This document shows positions 6,294 to 15,221 of a stretch of 18,768 nt of DNA, in pieces. Source of the DNA: Candidatus Sigynarchaeota archaeon (GTDB taxonomy: Archaea; Asgardarchaeota; Jordarchaeia; Jordarchaeales; Jordarchaeaceae); NCBI GenBank assembly GCA_030587505.1, contig JAUQYY010000263.1, positions 1 through 18,768 of the forward strand, read 5' to 3'. The notes beneath the pieces were generated by a model. The model did not search any database. It was not told the DNA's origin and worked only from the letters and a program-made list of their open reading frames with translations. The position numbers and the translations under genes are program-made. Positions within the stretch are counted from its first letter, which is position 1, and every line of letters starts with the position of its first letter.

Positions 6294-8765
6294 TCAGTGA
6301 ACCAGATGCATGCCTGGGCCCGGTGACCAGTCTCTCGGCGCGACGAGTATGTGTGCCCAGTTTGATTCTTTGAGGCCTGCCTCTTCCTTCCACTCCATCG
6401 TTAGTGTGTACGACCCCAGCTCTGGTCCAGGCGGGGTTGTAAAGGTTACCGTTGTGATCCGTTCAACCGTCTCCGGGTCGATTTTGAACTCGCCCTCCCG
6501 CTCGAGTAGCACCTCTACCCTTTCGCCCGCGGGAATGGCTACCAGGTGGCGCTCCGCGGCGGGCACGGTTGTGGCTCCCAGCCTCGCGGCCTCGGGGTCT
6601 CCCTGGATAACTATGCTGTGGCTCATTCTCACCAGTTTGATTCGCCACCTCCCAGTTCTGGGACTAGGGTTATCGTTGACCATATAGACGGGAATCTTCA
6701 GTCGGGTGTTTGGCGGAAACACGGTGTTCTCCAGGTCTGCGATCATTATCAGCGGTCTCTGCGCCAGTGTTAACCACTTGTAGGGGAGCTTGGGGTTGCG
6801 GTCCACGTCCACCAGGCCTCCACCAGCGTACCCGAAGTCTGGCCACCAGTCGGAGAAGAAGTGCCACCGTATCGCGTTGTAGGGGTTGCCTCTGCGCGAA
6901 CGGAAGAACTCCGTTTGGTACTTCGCCAGAAACGCGCCATAGAGCTGGGTGGCCATTATCCAGAACTCGAGGCTCGTGTATCTGCTGGGGGCACCCACAA
7001 AGGTGCACGTCGACCCGAAGAAGCTCAGGCGACTCGACCACTCAACCAGCTGGTCTTCATCCGGGGGCCAGCCCGTGTCCCCATAGTTTACCGCGGATTC
7101 CGAAACCGACCAGAAACCGTACTCGGAAACGAACCCGGACACTCGTTTACGGCAGTCGTAAATTGAACCACCGTTAAGCGAGCCGTCATAAACGTGCATA
7201 TCTTCTCCCATGCCGGAGGCTCTGTGCACCGGTCGGCTGGGGTCTACCTCCTGCAGCGTTTTCTGCAGCTTCTCGTCGAGCACGAGGTTTCCCCTGTCCT
7301 CGTCCGGCTCAGCTTCAAACAGAGGGTTAAACTGTGCCGGAGGCTCGTTGTGGCACGCGTAGTAGACCACCGAGGGGTGATTGTACAGGAGGTAAGCCAT
7401 CTCCGCTATCATTCTCCGGGCTTTCTCAACGAACCCCGGGTTGGTTTTCTCGCCGGAATCGTAGGACCACTGGAGCGGGAAGTCCTGGAAGACCATTATT
7501 CCCGCCTCGTCGGCTGCCTCGTAGCAGGGGGGACACTGGATGTGAGCGTGTACCCCCACGCTGTTTAGGTTCGCGTCTCTTATCATTCGCATGTCGCGAG
7601 CATAGAAGTCCTTGTCCACATCGGCGAAATGCTGTCGGGGAATGTAATTGGTAGCCTTCACGAAAACGGGGCGCCCGTTGATGCTGAACACCCAGGGGTC
7701 GCGGCTCAGTTGAACAGTGCGTATTCCGAAGTGTTCGTGAGCCCTGTCGGAGAGAGCCCCGTCGCACACCGCCTCAACGGTTAGACCGTAGGTCGCCGGT
7801 TCGCCGAGCTCACTGTGGGAGCAGGGCCACCAGAGAACGGGGTCTGGAACCACAAACTCTAGGTCGATTCTGTTCGGTCCGGGTTCGAGGTCCGCCGAGA
7901 CAGCTGAGACCGTGTGTTCCCTCTCCTCAGACCTTTCCCCTGGTGGTGCGTAGAGGTGAACGTTGAACACCACCCGCAGTTTCTTAGTCTGCCTGTTGGT
8001 TGCCACTATCGCCAGGTGCACTCGCCCGTCGGTGTCTAGGGGTGTGACGAAGAACTTGTCTACCCTGACGGGCCCTGTGAACTTCAGGTACACCGGCTGC
8101 GTGATTCCCCCCGTGGTGAGGCTTTGCCCCCACTCTGAGGACCATCGGGGAGAAAGGTTTCCCGGCAATCCTCCGGGCCTGGAGTCGTGGTAGTTCATTG
8201 TTCCTTTTATATACTTTTTATAGTGGAGGAAGAACCATTCGTCGGGGTCTAGGTTTTCGCAGGGGTCCTGCACCTTAACGGCTAGAACGTTTTTTTCCTC
8301 GAGTCTGTTTGAAACGTCGAAGGAGAAGGGTGCGAAGTATCCCTCGTGGTGTCCTAGGTGTTGACCGTTCAGGTACACGTCTGCCAGGTAGTCCACTCCC
8401 ATGAAGACGAGGTCGGCGTATTTGAATCCATTTACGCGTATTACTCGGCGGTACCAGACGGGGTCGTAGAACCTTTGTAGCTCACCGTCTAGGCCGAAGT
8501 TGTCGGGAACCTTAACCCGTGGCCAGTCAAAATCATCATAATCGGAATCAGCTGGGGAGTCCCCTAGGTCGCCGCGATCCGCGAGGCGGCGCCACACACC
8601 ATTCAGGCTGACAATCCTACAATCGGACTTTTCCCAGCTGGCTGGTTCAACCACACTCACCTCAGAGAGAGAAACCGCCTCGGAAACGGGGCTGAAGAGG
8701 GAGTGCTCAGACACCGGTGCGGCGCGCGGAATGAGCTCCGAAACCAGTTTTAACTCGATACCCAT
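6294..8765 (-). CDS. Glycoside hydrolase family 2 enzyme (beta-mannosidase/beta-galactosidase/beta-glucuronidase type)
   Basis: This 823-residue GH2 enzyme cleaves beta-glycosidic bonds with retention. The N-terminal sugar-binding jelly-roll (to about 230) includes FMGVDYLADVYLNGQHLGHHEG (122-143, partial GH2 signature), followed by an Ig-like domain and a TIM barrel from about 350. The acid/base glutamate is E474 in CHNEPP and the nucleophile is E548 in VSEYG. The segment ADEAGIMVFQDFPLQW (418-433) resembles beta-mannosidase-like members, but the substrate cannot be fixed. No signal peptide is seen, so it probably acts inside the cell on imported oligosaccharides. ATG 8765 is chosen because GAGGAG (complement of 8773-8778) sits 7 bases upstream; an in-frame ATG at 8795 lacks a site. 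No sugar transporter is nearby. Confidence 0.88.
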   Translation of the reverse strand: MGIELKLVSELIPRAAPVSEHSLFSPVSEAVSLSEVSVVEPASWEKSDCRIVSLNGVWRRLADRGDLGDSPADSDYDDFDWPRVKVPDNFGLDGELQRFYDPVWYRRVIRVNGFKYADLVFMGVDYLADVYLNGQHLGHHEGYFAPFSFDVSNRLEEKNVLAVKVQDPCENLDPDEWFFLHYKKYIKGTMNYHDSRPGGLPGNLSPRWSSEWGQSLTTGGITQPVYLKFTGPVRVDKFFVTPLDTDGRVHLAIVATNRQTKKLRVVFNVHLYAPPGERSEEREHTVSAVSADLEPGPNRIDLEFVVPDPVLWWPCSHSELGEPATYGLTVEAVCDGALSDRAHEHFGIRTVQLSRDPWVFSINGRPVFVKATNYIPRQHFADVDKDFYARDMRMIRDANLNSVGVHAHIQCPPCYEAADEAGIMVFQDFPLQWSYDSGEKTNPGFVEKARRMIAEMAYLLYNHPSVVYYACHNEPPAQFNPLFEAEPDEDRGNLVLDEKLQKTLQEVDPSRPVHRASGMGEDMHVYDGSLNGGSIYDCRKRVSGFVSEYGFWSVSESAVNYGDTGWPPDEDQLVEWSSRLSFFGSTCTFVGAPSRYTSLEFWIMATQLYGAFLAKYQTEFFRSRRGNPYNAIRWHFFSDWWPDFGYAGGGLVDVDRNPKLPYKWLTLAQRPLIMIADLENTVFPPNTRLKIPVYMVNDNPSPRTGRWRIKLVRMSHSIVIQGDPEAARLGATTVPAAERHLVAIPAGERVEVLLEREGEFKIDPETVERITTVTFTTPPGPELGSYTLTMEWKEEAGLKESNWAHILVAPRDWSPGPGMHLVH

Positions 8766-8820
8766 CTCTTCTCTCCTCAAAGAATTGAAGTTCATTCTAC
8801 CATAGTATAGTTGTTGCTCC

Positions 8821-8836
8821 CTATTATTTTGTTTCG
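8821..8836 (-). promoter_or_regulatory. Candidate BRE/TATA element for the GH2 gene
   Basis: On the - strand the segment reads CGAAACAAAATAATAG, an A-rich BRE/TATA-like element about 55-70 bases ahead of the ATG at 8765. About 55 bases further upstream, TGATGCATCA (8889-8898) is a perfect 10-bp palindrome that could be an operator. Both are weak single-sequence calls. Confidence 0.25.
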
Positions 8837-9021
8837 TTTTGAATTGAAACTTATGAATAAAACACAGCCGGCGTATCCAAGCTGGTTATGATGCATCAAA
8901 GTGACTTGGAGACCTCGAGTTTCTTTAGAAAAATGGATGCAAGAGAAAAAGAGGCGAAGTAGACGAGAGTATCGCTAGGAGTGTTTAGTAGCAGGAAAGG
9001 CTTCGGATGGATGCTGGTGGG

Positions 9022-9492
9022 CTATTCTTCTCCTAGGGCGACTTCGGGGTTGGGGGAGCCGTCGGGTAGGATGAGGTTCTTTTTGATAACCTGGATGAGG
9101 ACGCCGTGTGTGAACTTTGGGTGGAAGAACACTGAGAGAGCCTGTTTCGAGGGTGTGCGCCCGGCTAGGGGGAAGCCGGCGTTCTCGAAGTGCTCGATCG
9201 TGGCCGGAACGTCGTCTGACTCGAAGGCTAGGTGGAATAGTCCCTCACCCTTTTTCTCGAGGTACCTCATGGTGGGACCAACAGTCACGGGTGATACGAG
9301 TTCTAAGTAAGCGTTGTCGCCTGTGGGGATGAAGGCGTAGTCAAATTCTTCTGTTTCACCCTTCTCCGTGGCGTACCCCTGCCTGTGAATCTTAATGGAG
9401 CTGCTGTCCACTCCGAGCGCCCTGCAGTACTTTGAGATGGCTTCCTTCAAATCTCTGACAACTATTCCAACGTGGTGAAAACTTGTTTTCAA
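9022..9492 (-). CDS. VOC (glyoxalase/methylmalonyl-CoA epimerase-like) family protein
   Basis: This 156-residue vicinal-oxygen-chelate protein has two betaalphabeta-betabeta modules. The motifs are FHHVGIVV (H7), YLELVSP (E64), GEGLFHLAFESDD (H87) and GVLIQVI (Q134), in the order and spacing of methylmalonyl-CoA epimerases. As I recall it, the P. shermanii epimerase uses H, Q, H, E as metal ligands; here the order would be H, E, H, Q. A metal site is thus likely, but epimerase activity is not assured. The TTG start at 9492 is supported by GGAGG (complement of 9501-9505), 8 bases upstream. No methylmalonyl-CoA mutase genes are in the window. The last 20 residues lie outside the fold. Confidence 0.75.
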   Translation of the reverse strand: MKTSFHHVGIVVRDLKEAISKYCRALGVDSSSIKIHRQGYATEKGETEEFDYAFIPTGDNAYLELVSPVTVGPTMRYLEKKGEGLFHLAFESDDVPATIEHFENAGFPLAGRTPSKQALSVFFHPKFTHGVLIQVIKKNLILPDGSPNPEVALGEE

Positions 9493-9591
9493 ACCCTGAA
9501 CCTCCGGAAGTTTTGGGTTTTCCTCTCATTTTAGTGTTTCGATGATATTTTTGTTGGGATTTATCACCCTTGGTAGTGGGCGGGTGTGGTC

Positions 9592-11067
9592 TTATGCTTT
9601 TTTCTCTTTCTCTTGTTTCACGGGTTCTACGATGAGTGTTAATCCGGTGACCTTTAGCACTCTTATTCTTGTTCCTTCGGGAATGGTTTTTCCGTCGTGT
9701 GACTTTGCGCTCCATATCTCTGAGGCCACAAGGACTTGGCCCTTTGGTGTGAGGTCGGTTTTGGCTTTTCCTGTCTGTCCAACCAGTGCTTCGATGTCTA
9801 ATTCTTTCTTAATCTTTCTGGTTTCTCCAACCTTGTAGGCGAGGTAGGCGAAGAACCCGGAGATGAAGAGGGATACCACCACGACGGAGATAATCACTGT
9901 TTGTACGAAATTGTACGTGACGAGCCAGTTGGAAGTGGGGAAAATCAGCACCGCGCCTAGTATGAAGCAGGCTATCCCGCCGGCTGCCAGCACAAAGGCG
10001 TGGGTCTTGAGTTCCAGTAGGAAAAGCACAAAGCCTGTTACGAAGAACAGTATGGACGCCAGGTTGAAGCCCAGAATACCCGAACCGGCGAGCCCGAGTA
10101 TCAGTGCGATTACACCCAGCATCTCAGCGCCGAAGCCAGGAGTTTTGAGGCCTATCACGATGCCGAAGAGCCCCACTATGAGGAGTATATACGTTACGTA
10201 CGGGTTCACAATAATGTTCAGAACATTGTACTGCACGGGTTTCTCATACCAGTATATAAAAGGAGAGTCGCTTATCCCCGCGAAGCTCACCTGGCTGATC
10301 GTGGTATAGTTTGAAACGTTTTCCGACGGCACAAGTTTCCACGCAAGCGTACCGCTCGGCGAGTAGTACCTTATCAGGGTCATGTTTTCTAACTGTCGGA
10401 GAAGGCCGTAAAGGTCGTTTGCCACTATTTCAATCACACCCATGGCCTTAGCGTTCTCTGGCAGCAGGTTGAGGTTTATCGCAACAAACTGCTGAGCAAC
10501 CGTTTCGTTCCTGTCGTGGAGGCGAGCGTGAGCCGCCATTAACGCCATCATCGCGTTCACGTACTTTAGGTCATAGACCGGCTGTCCCGCCTGCACCGGC
10601 TGGGCGGACCCTATAATGGTGCCGCTGGACATGGCGGCGATGTGGCTGGACATGAGGAGGTACGTACCGCCGCTCCAGGCGGTTGCGCCGAAGGGGGCAA
10701 CAAAGACGCACACGGGTATTCCGCTCAGCTCGAACATATTCATAATGTTCTGAACCGCGCTCAACTCGCCCCCAGGCGTGTTCAGGAGAACCACTATCAG
10801 GTCTGCCTGCGCGTACAAAGCTTTGAACATAGCATCCTGGACCATCAGCTCCGTTGAGCGGGTGATCTCTCCGTCTATGCTCAGCACCATCACGGTTTTT
10901 GAGAAGGGCTGCTTGGCCTCGAAACCCTGAGCCGAGTAGTAGCATAGGGCTAAGTATTGTTGATCCACACGGCTGTGTGAAGCGTAGACGAGACCTAGTT
11001 GAAACAGAATCAGAAAAGCAAGAATGGAAATAACAATTCTCCTCAAAGACCCCACCTTGGGCTTCAC
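9592..11067 (-). CDS. nfeD: NfeD-family membrane serine protease (1510-N type, ClpP-class) with C-terminal OB domain
   Basis: This 491-residue membrane protein belongs to the NfeD/1510-N family, whose founding member cleaves a partner stomatin. An N-terminal signal or anchor segment (11-29) is followed by a ClpP-like protease domain with LLNTPGGELSA (94-104), the nucleophile Ser132 in AWSGGTYLL, and a probable catalytic Lys168 in DLKYVN, giving a Ser-Lys dyad. Hydrophobic segments at about 289-308, 315-335, 338-352, 357-376 and 391-412 form the membrane part. Residues about 428-482 form the cytosolic OB-fold NfeD domain, and the tail is charged. GTG 11067 gives the longest protein, but TTG 11046 (MRRIVISIL) has GGTGG 5 bases upstream and is a good alternative. 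The usual stomatin (SPFH) partner gene is not adjacent. Confidence 0.88.
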   Translation of the reverse strand: MKPKVGSLRRIVISILAFLILFQLGLVYASHSRVDQQYLALCYYSAQGFEAKQPFSKTVMVLSIDGEITRSTELMVQDAMFKALYAQADLIVVLLNTPGGELSAVQNIMNMFELSGIPVCVFVAPFGATAWSGGTYLLMSSHIAAMSSGTIIGSAQPVQAGQPVYDLKYVNAMMALMAAHARLHDRNETVAQQFVAINLNLLPENAKAMGVIEIVANDLYGLLRQLENMTLIRYYSPSGTLAWKLVPSENVSNYTTISQVSFAGISDSPFIYWYEKPVQYNVLNIIVNPYVTYILLIVGLFGIVIGLKTPGFGAEMLGVIALILGLAGSGILGFNLASILFFVTGFVLFLLELKTHAFVLAAGGIACFILGAVLIFPTSNWLVTYNFVQTVIISVVVVSLFISGFFAYLAYKVGETRKIKKELDIEALVGQTGKAKTDLTPKGQVLVASEIWSAKSHDGKTIPEGTRIRVLKVTGLTLIVEPVKQEKEKKA

Positions 11068-11484
11068 TCTCCGTAATACTATCTATGCTTCCAGCTAATA
11101 ATCTTTTTTACCTCTCCGTCCCATAGGAACCGCCACCAGGATAGGGGCGTACACCAACCACACAGCCCGGAAGAGACACACACGAAGCCACATTGGAGAC
11201 TCGAAGACTAACAACCAAACTGAAACAATAAAGGCACAGCAAACCAAAAAGTGGTACGCCTACAGTTCTGGATCGGGGTCCAATGAAAGACTTCGACAGG
11301 AAAAAGCCTCCCTATCCAGGGCTCCTCTTGAATGAATGCATGATTAACCCTATACAGGGTTTCGAAACTCAAGGTGCAGTCTCTAAACTAATTATTTTAG
11401 GTAACCGCATTTCGGTTAAAGGTGGGGAGGAAAGATGAAACAATTGGGGTTTGGAAAAATGAAAAGGAGTCAAATTGGGTTGTG
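11068..11484. other. 417-base intergenic stretch between two - strand genes
   Basis: It holds the upstream region of the NfeD gene (A/T-rich bases near 11090-11110) and the downstream region of the V4R gene. A 51-codon + strand frame (ATG 11283 to TGA near 11437) has no ribosome site or recognisable motif and is not called. I found no RNA gene or convincing repeat. Confidence 0.5.
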
Positions 11485-13176
11485 TTAGGTTAGGTGTTTA
11501 ATTTTTAGAACACACTTGCCCTTGTCAGGGGTTTCTTTGAGAGTTATTTTGGTTTTTACACCAACCGCTTCCAGTTGTCCTTCCAGGTAGGTTGTGCATA
11601 TTTCATGGAAGGGTTTTCTGTCCGGGTAATGGCAGTTGGTTATCTGATATGTCAGTTGATTTCTTCCCTTTTCTAGTAGTTTTGCTTTGTAGCCACAAAT
11701 ACTTAGAAGGCTGGATAATTTTTCGGGTAGGTCTTCGAAGGTTAATCTTTCCCCTTTGTGCGTTTCCTTGGCTCTTTCGATAACCTTTTCTTTGAATTCC
11801 TCCAGCCTTGTTTTGGAGGTCGTGATGAGGGGGAGCAACAATTCGAGGGAGTTCAATTCGCTCGATTTGAGGGGTGATTCGACGCCCTCGACTTTTGTGG
11901 CTACAAATTCACAGTACTTATCGCCCAGTCCCAGGCATGTGGTTTCCACCACATCGAAGCGGGAATCAAGTGCTTCTTCCAGTGCGCCCCTAATTATTCC
12001 CGCTTGAACAAAGCAAATCGGCTTGTTGAACGCTCTCAGACTCGGCAGGAAGGGGGAATTCTCAATCCTGATTACAATCTTATCGTCGTCCTTCTTATCG
12101 AAATTAACTCTCCCCCATCCGCTGGCTGAAAACAACTTTCCACAGTTCTTGTAGTTTACGTCCCCGGAGAATTTGAATTTTTTCTTAAAGATTTCTGCGA
12201 GCTTTTTACCCGTTTCGTAGCCAGCGTATTCAAGAAGCTCTTTCACCGCGTCCAGGAGATTGTTTTCTCCAGCTTTTCTTATAATGTTCAGAATTATGTT
12301 GGCGGGTATCACAAGATATCTCGCAAACTCGTCGTACATAGGAAGCTTAAGGGGCCCCGATACGTCCATGTAGAACATCTTTTTCAACTCGTCGAAGGAT
12401 GTTGCCACTTCGCTACCCAGTTGGAACCTTCTTTTCCGAATGTCCACCGAGTATGGCACCAGGTCAGTTATGCAAGGCAACCCAGCGTTTTTAAGAACCC
12501 TCAGGTTTTTGATTGGTGTTCCTTCCCGCTCTATTGTCTTGAGTTCTATTACGGTGTCGAATATGTGCTTGGCGGTTTCAACAACGTTTTTCGGATGCAT
12601 GTCAACGTTCATCACAGTGTACGCTACGTCCCTGAGCGTTTTGATTTTCGATCTGAGGTTCCAGACGAATCTCAGCACCTTCTCTGGGTCGCCCACGGTG
12701 AATATGGTGGTTGAAAGCTGGTGGTATATCCATGAAACCTTAAGACCAGGTGCTGGGATTCCCTTCAGCTTCTCGTCTCTAAACATGCTCGTGTGGTAGA
12801 AAACGTGGTTCAGGTCGTGAGGCTTCTCAACAACCACGATGTTCGTCTCCTCGGAGGTCTGAACACCCATAGAGGAACTGAACAGGTCGATGTAGAAGAG
12901 GCGGTTCTCCCTCAGTGCGTTTGATGTGACCTCTGGAGCGTAGAGCTGAGGGTAGGTTTCGTTGGGCGGATCAGTGGTCAGGAGTATAGCGGTTTCGCCC
13001 CTCTCCAACAGGTTCAAGCAGATTATACCGAGGAGCGCGGATGCGTCCTGAGCGTTTTGACCCTCACAGAGGATTAACACGGCGGATCCTCTGGGTATAC
13101 CTCCGCTGAGCAGTCTGTCTAGCTCGTTTATTCCCGTTGTTGCCAGTTGGTCTTTTCCAAGGGTTGAGAGAGTCAA
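11485..13176 (-). CDS. KaiC-like (P-loop-less) / V4R / cysteine-domain fusion, putative sensor or regulator
   Basis: This 563-residue protein has three parts. Residues 1-240 follow the RecA/KaiC-like plan (TGINELDRLLSGGIPRGSAVLI at 14-35, opening motif; later beta-strands ending TVIELKT), but the Walker A loop is replaced by CEGQNAQDAS (37-46). Nucleotide hydrolysis is therefore unlikely. Residues about 270-430 form a V4R domain, with CFVQAGIIRGALEEA (388-402) and a Cys pair CLGLGDKYCEF (414-424) as in V4R ligand-binding sites. Residues about 480-560 form another small Cys-containing domain (C515, C527, C555) reminiscent of output domains of ArsR-like regulators. No helix-turn-helix was recognised. 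The TTG start has a GGGGGA site just upstream. It probably senses a small ligand or metal and acts through protein partners. Confidence 0.7.
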   Translation of the reverse strand: MTLSTLGKDQLATTGINELDRLLSGGIPRGSAVLILCEGQNAQDASALLGIICLNLLERGETAILLTTDPPNETYPQLYAPEVTSNALRENRLFYIDLFSSSMGVQTSEETNIVVVEKPHDLNHVFYHTSMFRDEKLKGIPAPGLKVSWIYHQLSTTIFTVGDPEKVLRFVWNLRSKIKTLRDVAYTVMNVDMHPKNVVETAKHIFDTVIELKTIEREGTPIKNLRVLKNAGLPCITDLVPYSVDIRKRRFQLGSEVATSFDELKKMFYMDVSGPLKLPMYDEFARYLVIPANIILNIIRKAGENNLLDAVKELLEYAGYETGKKLAEIFKKKFKFSGDVNYKNCGKLFSASGWGRVNFDKKDDDKIVIRIENSPFLPSLRAFNKPICFVQAGIIRGALEEALDSRFDVVETTCLGLGDKYCEFVATKVEGVESPLKSSELNSLELLLPLITTSKTRLEEFKEKVIERAKETHKGERLTFEDLPEKLSSLLSICGYKAKLLEKGRNQLTYQITNCHYPDRKPFHEICTTYLEGQLEAVGVKTKITLKETPDKGKCVLKIKHLT

Positions 13177-13199
13177 ACTGTTTCCCCCGATATCTTCAA

Positions 13200-13220
13200 T
13201 TAATTAATATTCTATATGGT
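13200..13220 (-). promoter_or_regulatory. Candidate TATA region for the V4R fusion gene
   Basis: On the - strand, ATATAGAATATTAATTAA-like sequence lies about 30-45 bases before the TTG start at 13176, giving a predicted short leader. The whole 13177-13452 gap is strongly AT-rich and shows no gene. Confidence 0.3.
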
Positions 13221-13452
13221 TCTAGTTTCATCCTTTGGTTCGCAAATAAAACCCTTTTTCGTGTTCTTGATAAAAATTGGTGCGGTTCGAGTTAAAGTTT
13301 ATGCATATCTAAACAAGATAGTTGATTAAATAATTTTTAACACTTTCAAGAGTATGGAAGTAAAATTTTCTAATAAATAGTTGAATCCACATATTTATTA
13401 TATAAAAACAGGAAAATTCCAAAAGAGAGAGAAGAAAACATAAAAAAGATCC

Positions 13453-14787
13453 TCATAGTCCAGCTGCTTCATTCACGGATTTCAGAAAGTTGAGGTATTC
13501 CTCCTTGGTCGGTGTAACACGTTTCGCCTTTTCCACCTTTTCCAGCCATTCCTTACTCTTCCTTATCACCGTTTCGGTGCATCTGTGAGTGAGGTCTTCC
13601 AGAAGCAGGGTCGCCTCGCCGAGGGTAAGGTCCAGCGCCTTCTTCCTAGCTCGTCTAGCCTCCTCAAGGAATTCGGACTGCAGAGCCTCACCCTCAGAAA
13701 CTATTATGCTTGCACGTGTGGGGTAGTCCTCCTGAACCTTCCGAGCCAGCTTCTCGTGACTCCACCAGAAGGACTCCGCATCGTACTTCTCCCCACCCTT
13801 AGTGAAGGTCTCCGGAATCTCAATGCCAATGTAGAAGGGAATGTAAACGCTGATGCAGGGATTAGACCCCCCGGTTAGCCAGTGGGTGGGAATCTCCTCC
13901 GTGAGGTGGCCAACGTAGCTGGCTGAGGACTGGCTCACAACCTCTGGGCCCGCGTGCATGCACACCGTGTTAACCTGCTTATCGGGGTTCCACTCCCTAA
14001 CACCCCGCCCCTCGTGGTCTCTCAGAATACGCATCATATCCTCCACGGTTATCTCGCCCTTCTTTTCCCCAAGGAGCTTGGTGGTTCTGCTGACACGCTC
14101 AACGCAGTGCACTATCTCCCGCATACCGGGGTCTCCGTAGCACTCCGCAAAGTTGAAGTCCTTCTTTGACTCGCACCACCCCATCTCTATGGCGTGCTCA
14201 ACCAGGTTTGGTGAGGCCAGATCCCACTTGCTGCCTATCGTGTATCCGTTCGAAATCGAACGCACATCCTTGACGTTCTCCGCAACCCAGTATCTGTCGG
14301 CGGTTTCCAGAACCCAAGCCTCACTCGGATCAGCTATGATAAAGGAGTTATGATACTTCAGGGACGCGTCGTAGAAGCAGTTTCCACCCTGACCATACTT
14401 CTCCAAGAGTTCAACAATCACCTCAAGGGCTCTCCTGGCGGTCTCCCCACGCTCCAGCCCCAGTCTCAGGAGATCCATACCCAGAAGCCCTGTGTCAGCG
14501 TATCCCTCCTTTGCCCACACGGCCTCGTTTCCGATGGCCACACCATACTCGTTGACCCCCATCTCGGCGCCCCAGATCCAAAACGGACACGAGAGAATCA
14601 CCTCGAGGGTCTCCGGTGCCTGAGGGATCTCAATATAGGTGCACTTAACGGTGGAACCCTCAGGGTGCTCCATCCGGGGAAAATGCCTTATCACCTGCGC
14701 CTCGTTAGGAGGCCTATCACTATTCTTCCCAAAAATCACCGAGCCATCCTCGGTTGAATTTCCCAAGGCTACGAGAGTATCACACAT
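13453..14787 (-). CDS. Peptidase C69/secernin-like Ntn hydrolase (dipeptidase family)
   Basis: This 444-residue protein matches the C69 dipeptidase/secernin family of N-terminal nucleophile hydrolases. It begins MCDTLVALGNSTEDGSVIFG, where Cys2 becomes the catalytic N-terminal residue once Met is removed, and continues with GKNSDRPPNEAQ, MGVNEYGVAIGNEAV and, further on, SEAWVLETADRYWVAE, all typical of the family. The frame is open 43 codons further up, to 14916, but that extension has no family resemblance and would bury the nucleophile, so ATG 14787 is chosen. GGTG lies 7 bases upstream of it. There is no signal peptide, so it is probably cytosolic. The physiological peptide or amide substrate is unknown. 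It is divergent from the gene at 15222. Confidence 0.87.
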   Translation of the reverse strand: MCDTLVALGNSTEDGSVIFGKNSDRPPNEAQVIRHFPRMEHPEGSTVKCTYIEIPQAPETLEVILSCPFWIWGAEMGVNEYGVAIGNEAVWAKEGYADTGLLGMDLLRLGLERGETARRALEVIVELLEKYGQGGNCFYDASLKYHNSFIIADPSEAWVLETADRYWVAENVKDVRSISNGYTIGSKWDLASPNLVEHAIEMGWCESKKDFNFAECYGDPGMREIVHCVERVSRTTKLLGEKKGEITVEDMMRILRDHEGRGVREWNPDKQVNTVCMHAGPEVVSQSSASYVGHLTEEIPTHWLTGGSNPCISVYIPFYIGIEIPETFTKGGEKYDAESFWWSHEKLARKVQEDYPTRASIIVSEGEALQSEFLEEARRARKKALDLTLGEATLLLEDLTHRCTETVIRKSKEWLEKVEKAKRVTPTKEEYLNFLKSVNEAAGL

Positions 14788-15221
14788 ATCCGAACACCAC
14801 ACGAAAACAGTATCAAACGGTTCAACCTTAAAGTCCAGAAGCCTCCCCTTCACACTCCCACTTAACACACCAGCCCACCCGGTTTCTCCTCGCCACCGCA
14901 GCCTCAAGCCCAACAAAACCCTCTGTGCGCGGCTTGCTCCTCAAACATCCAAAGACACCATCAGCAGGTGCCCAGAGGTTTAAGTCCTAACAGACGCTTT
15001 GACTCGCTCAGACCGAGCAGGAGAGGCTTCGTTGCTATTTTATATTATTTGTTTTACCAAAAAACGCTATTATGCTTTTGGGTTTATTGAAATCTGGTTT
15101 TGGAGGATTTTTGACTCAAACCAAGTATAGAGGAGTGTTTTTCATTGCTTCTGTCTTGTTTTAAGCCCTTTTATCGGGGGGTGCTTAAGTATTTAAGTGT
15201 GTAGTTTGAAGTTTAAGAGAG
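14788..15221. other. Intergenic region between divergent genes
   Basis: These 434 bases hold the promoters of the C69 gene (-) and the gene at 15222 (+). A partly open - strand frame covers 14788-14916 and is judged an unused upstream extension of C69. I saw no RNA gene; there is a T-rich segment at about 15035-15190. Confidence 0.45.
15184..15197 (+). promoter_or_regulatory. TATA-like palindrome CTTAAGTATTTAAG
   Basis: CTTAA and TTAAG flank GTAT. The TTTAAG core is a good archaeal TATA box, and with standard spacing transcription would start at about 15215-15222, right at the start of the next gene. This implies a very short leader or a leaderless mRNA. The symmetry could also serve a regulator. 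Confidence 0.4.

Noticed and set aside
6310..7654. Several long open frames antisense to the GH2 gene
   Set aside because: They are arginine/proline/serine-rich shadows of a well-supported enzyme in other frames.
11283..11437. 51-codon + strand reading frame in the 417-base intergenic stretch
   Set aside because: No ribosome site, no recognisable motif, and antisense to the direction of both flanking genes.
13270..13300. GGTTCGAG-like tRNA T-loop sequence in the AT-rich gap
   Set aside because: No acceptor, D or anticodon stems could be formed around it.
14788..14916. 43-residue upstream extension of the C69 protein
   Set aside because: No family similarity, no signal peptide features, and it would prevent Cys2 from becoming the N-terminal nucleophile.
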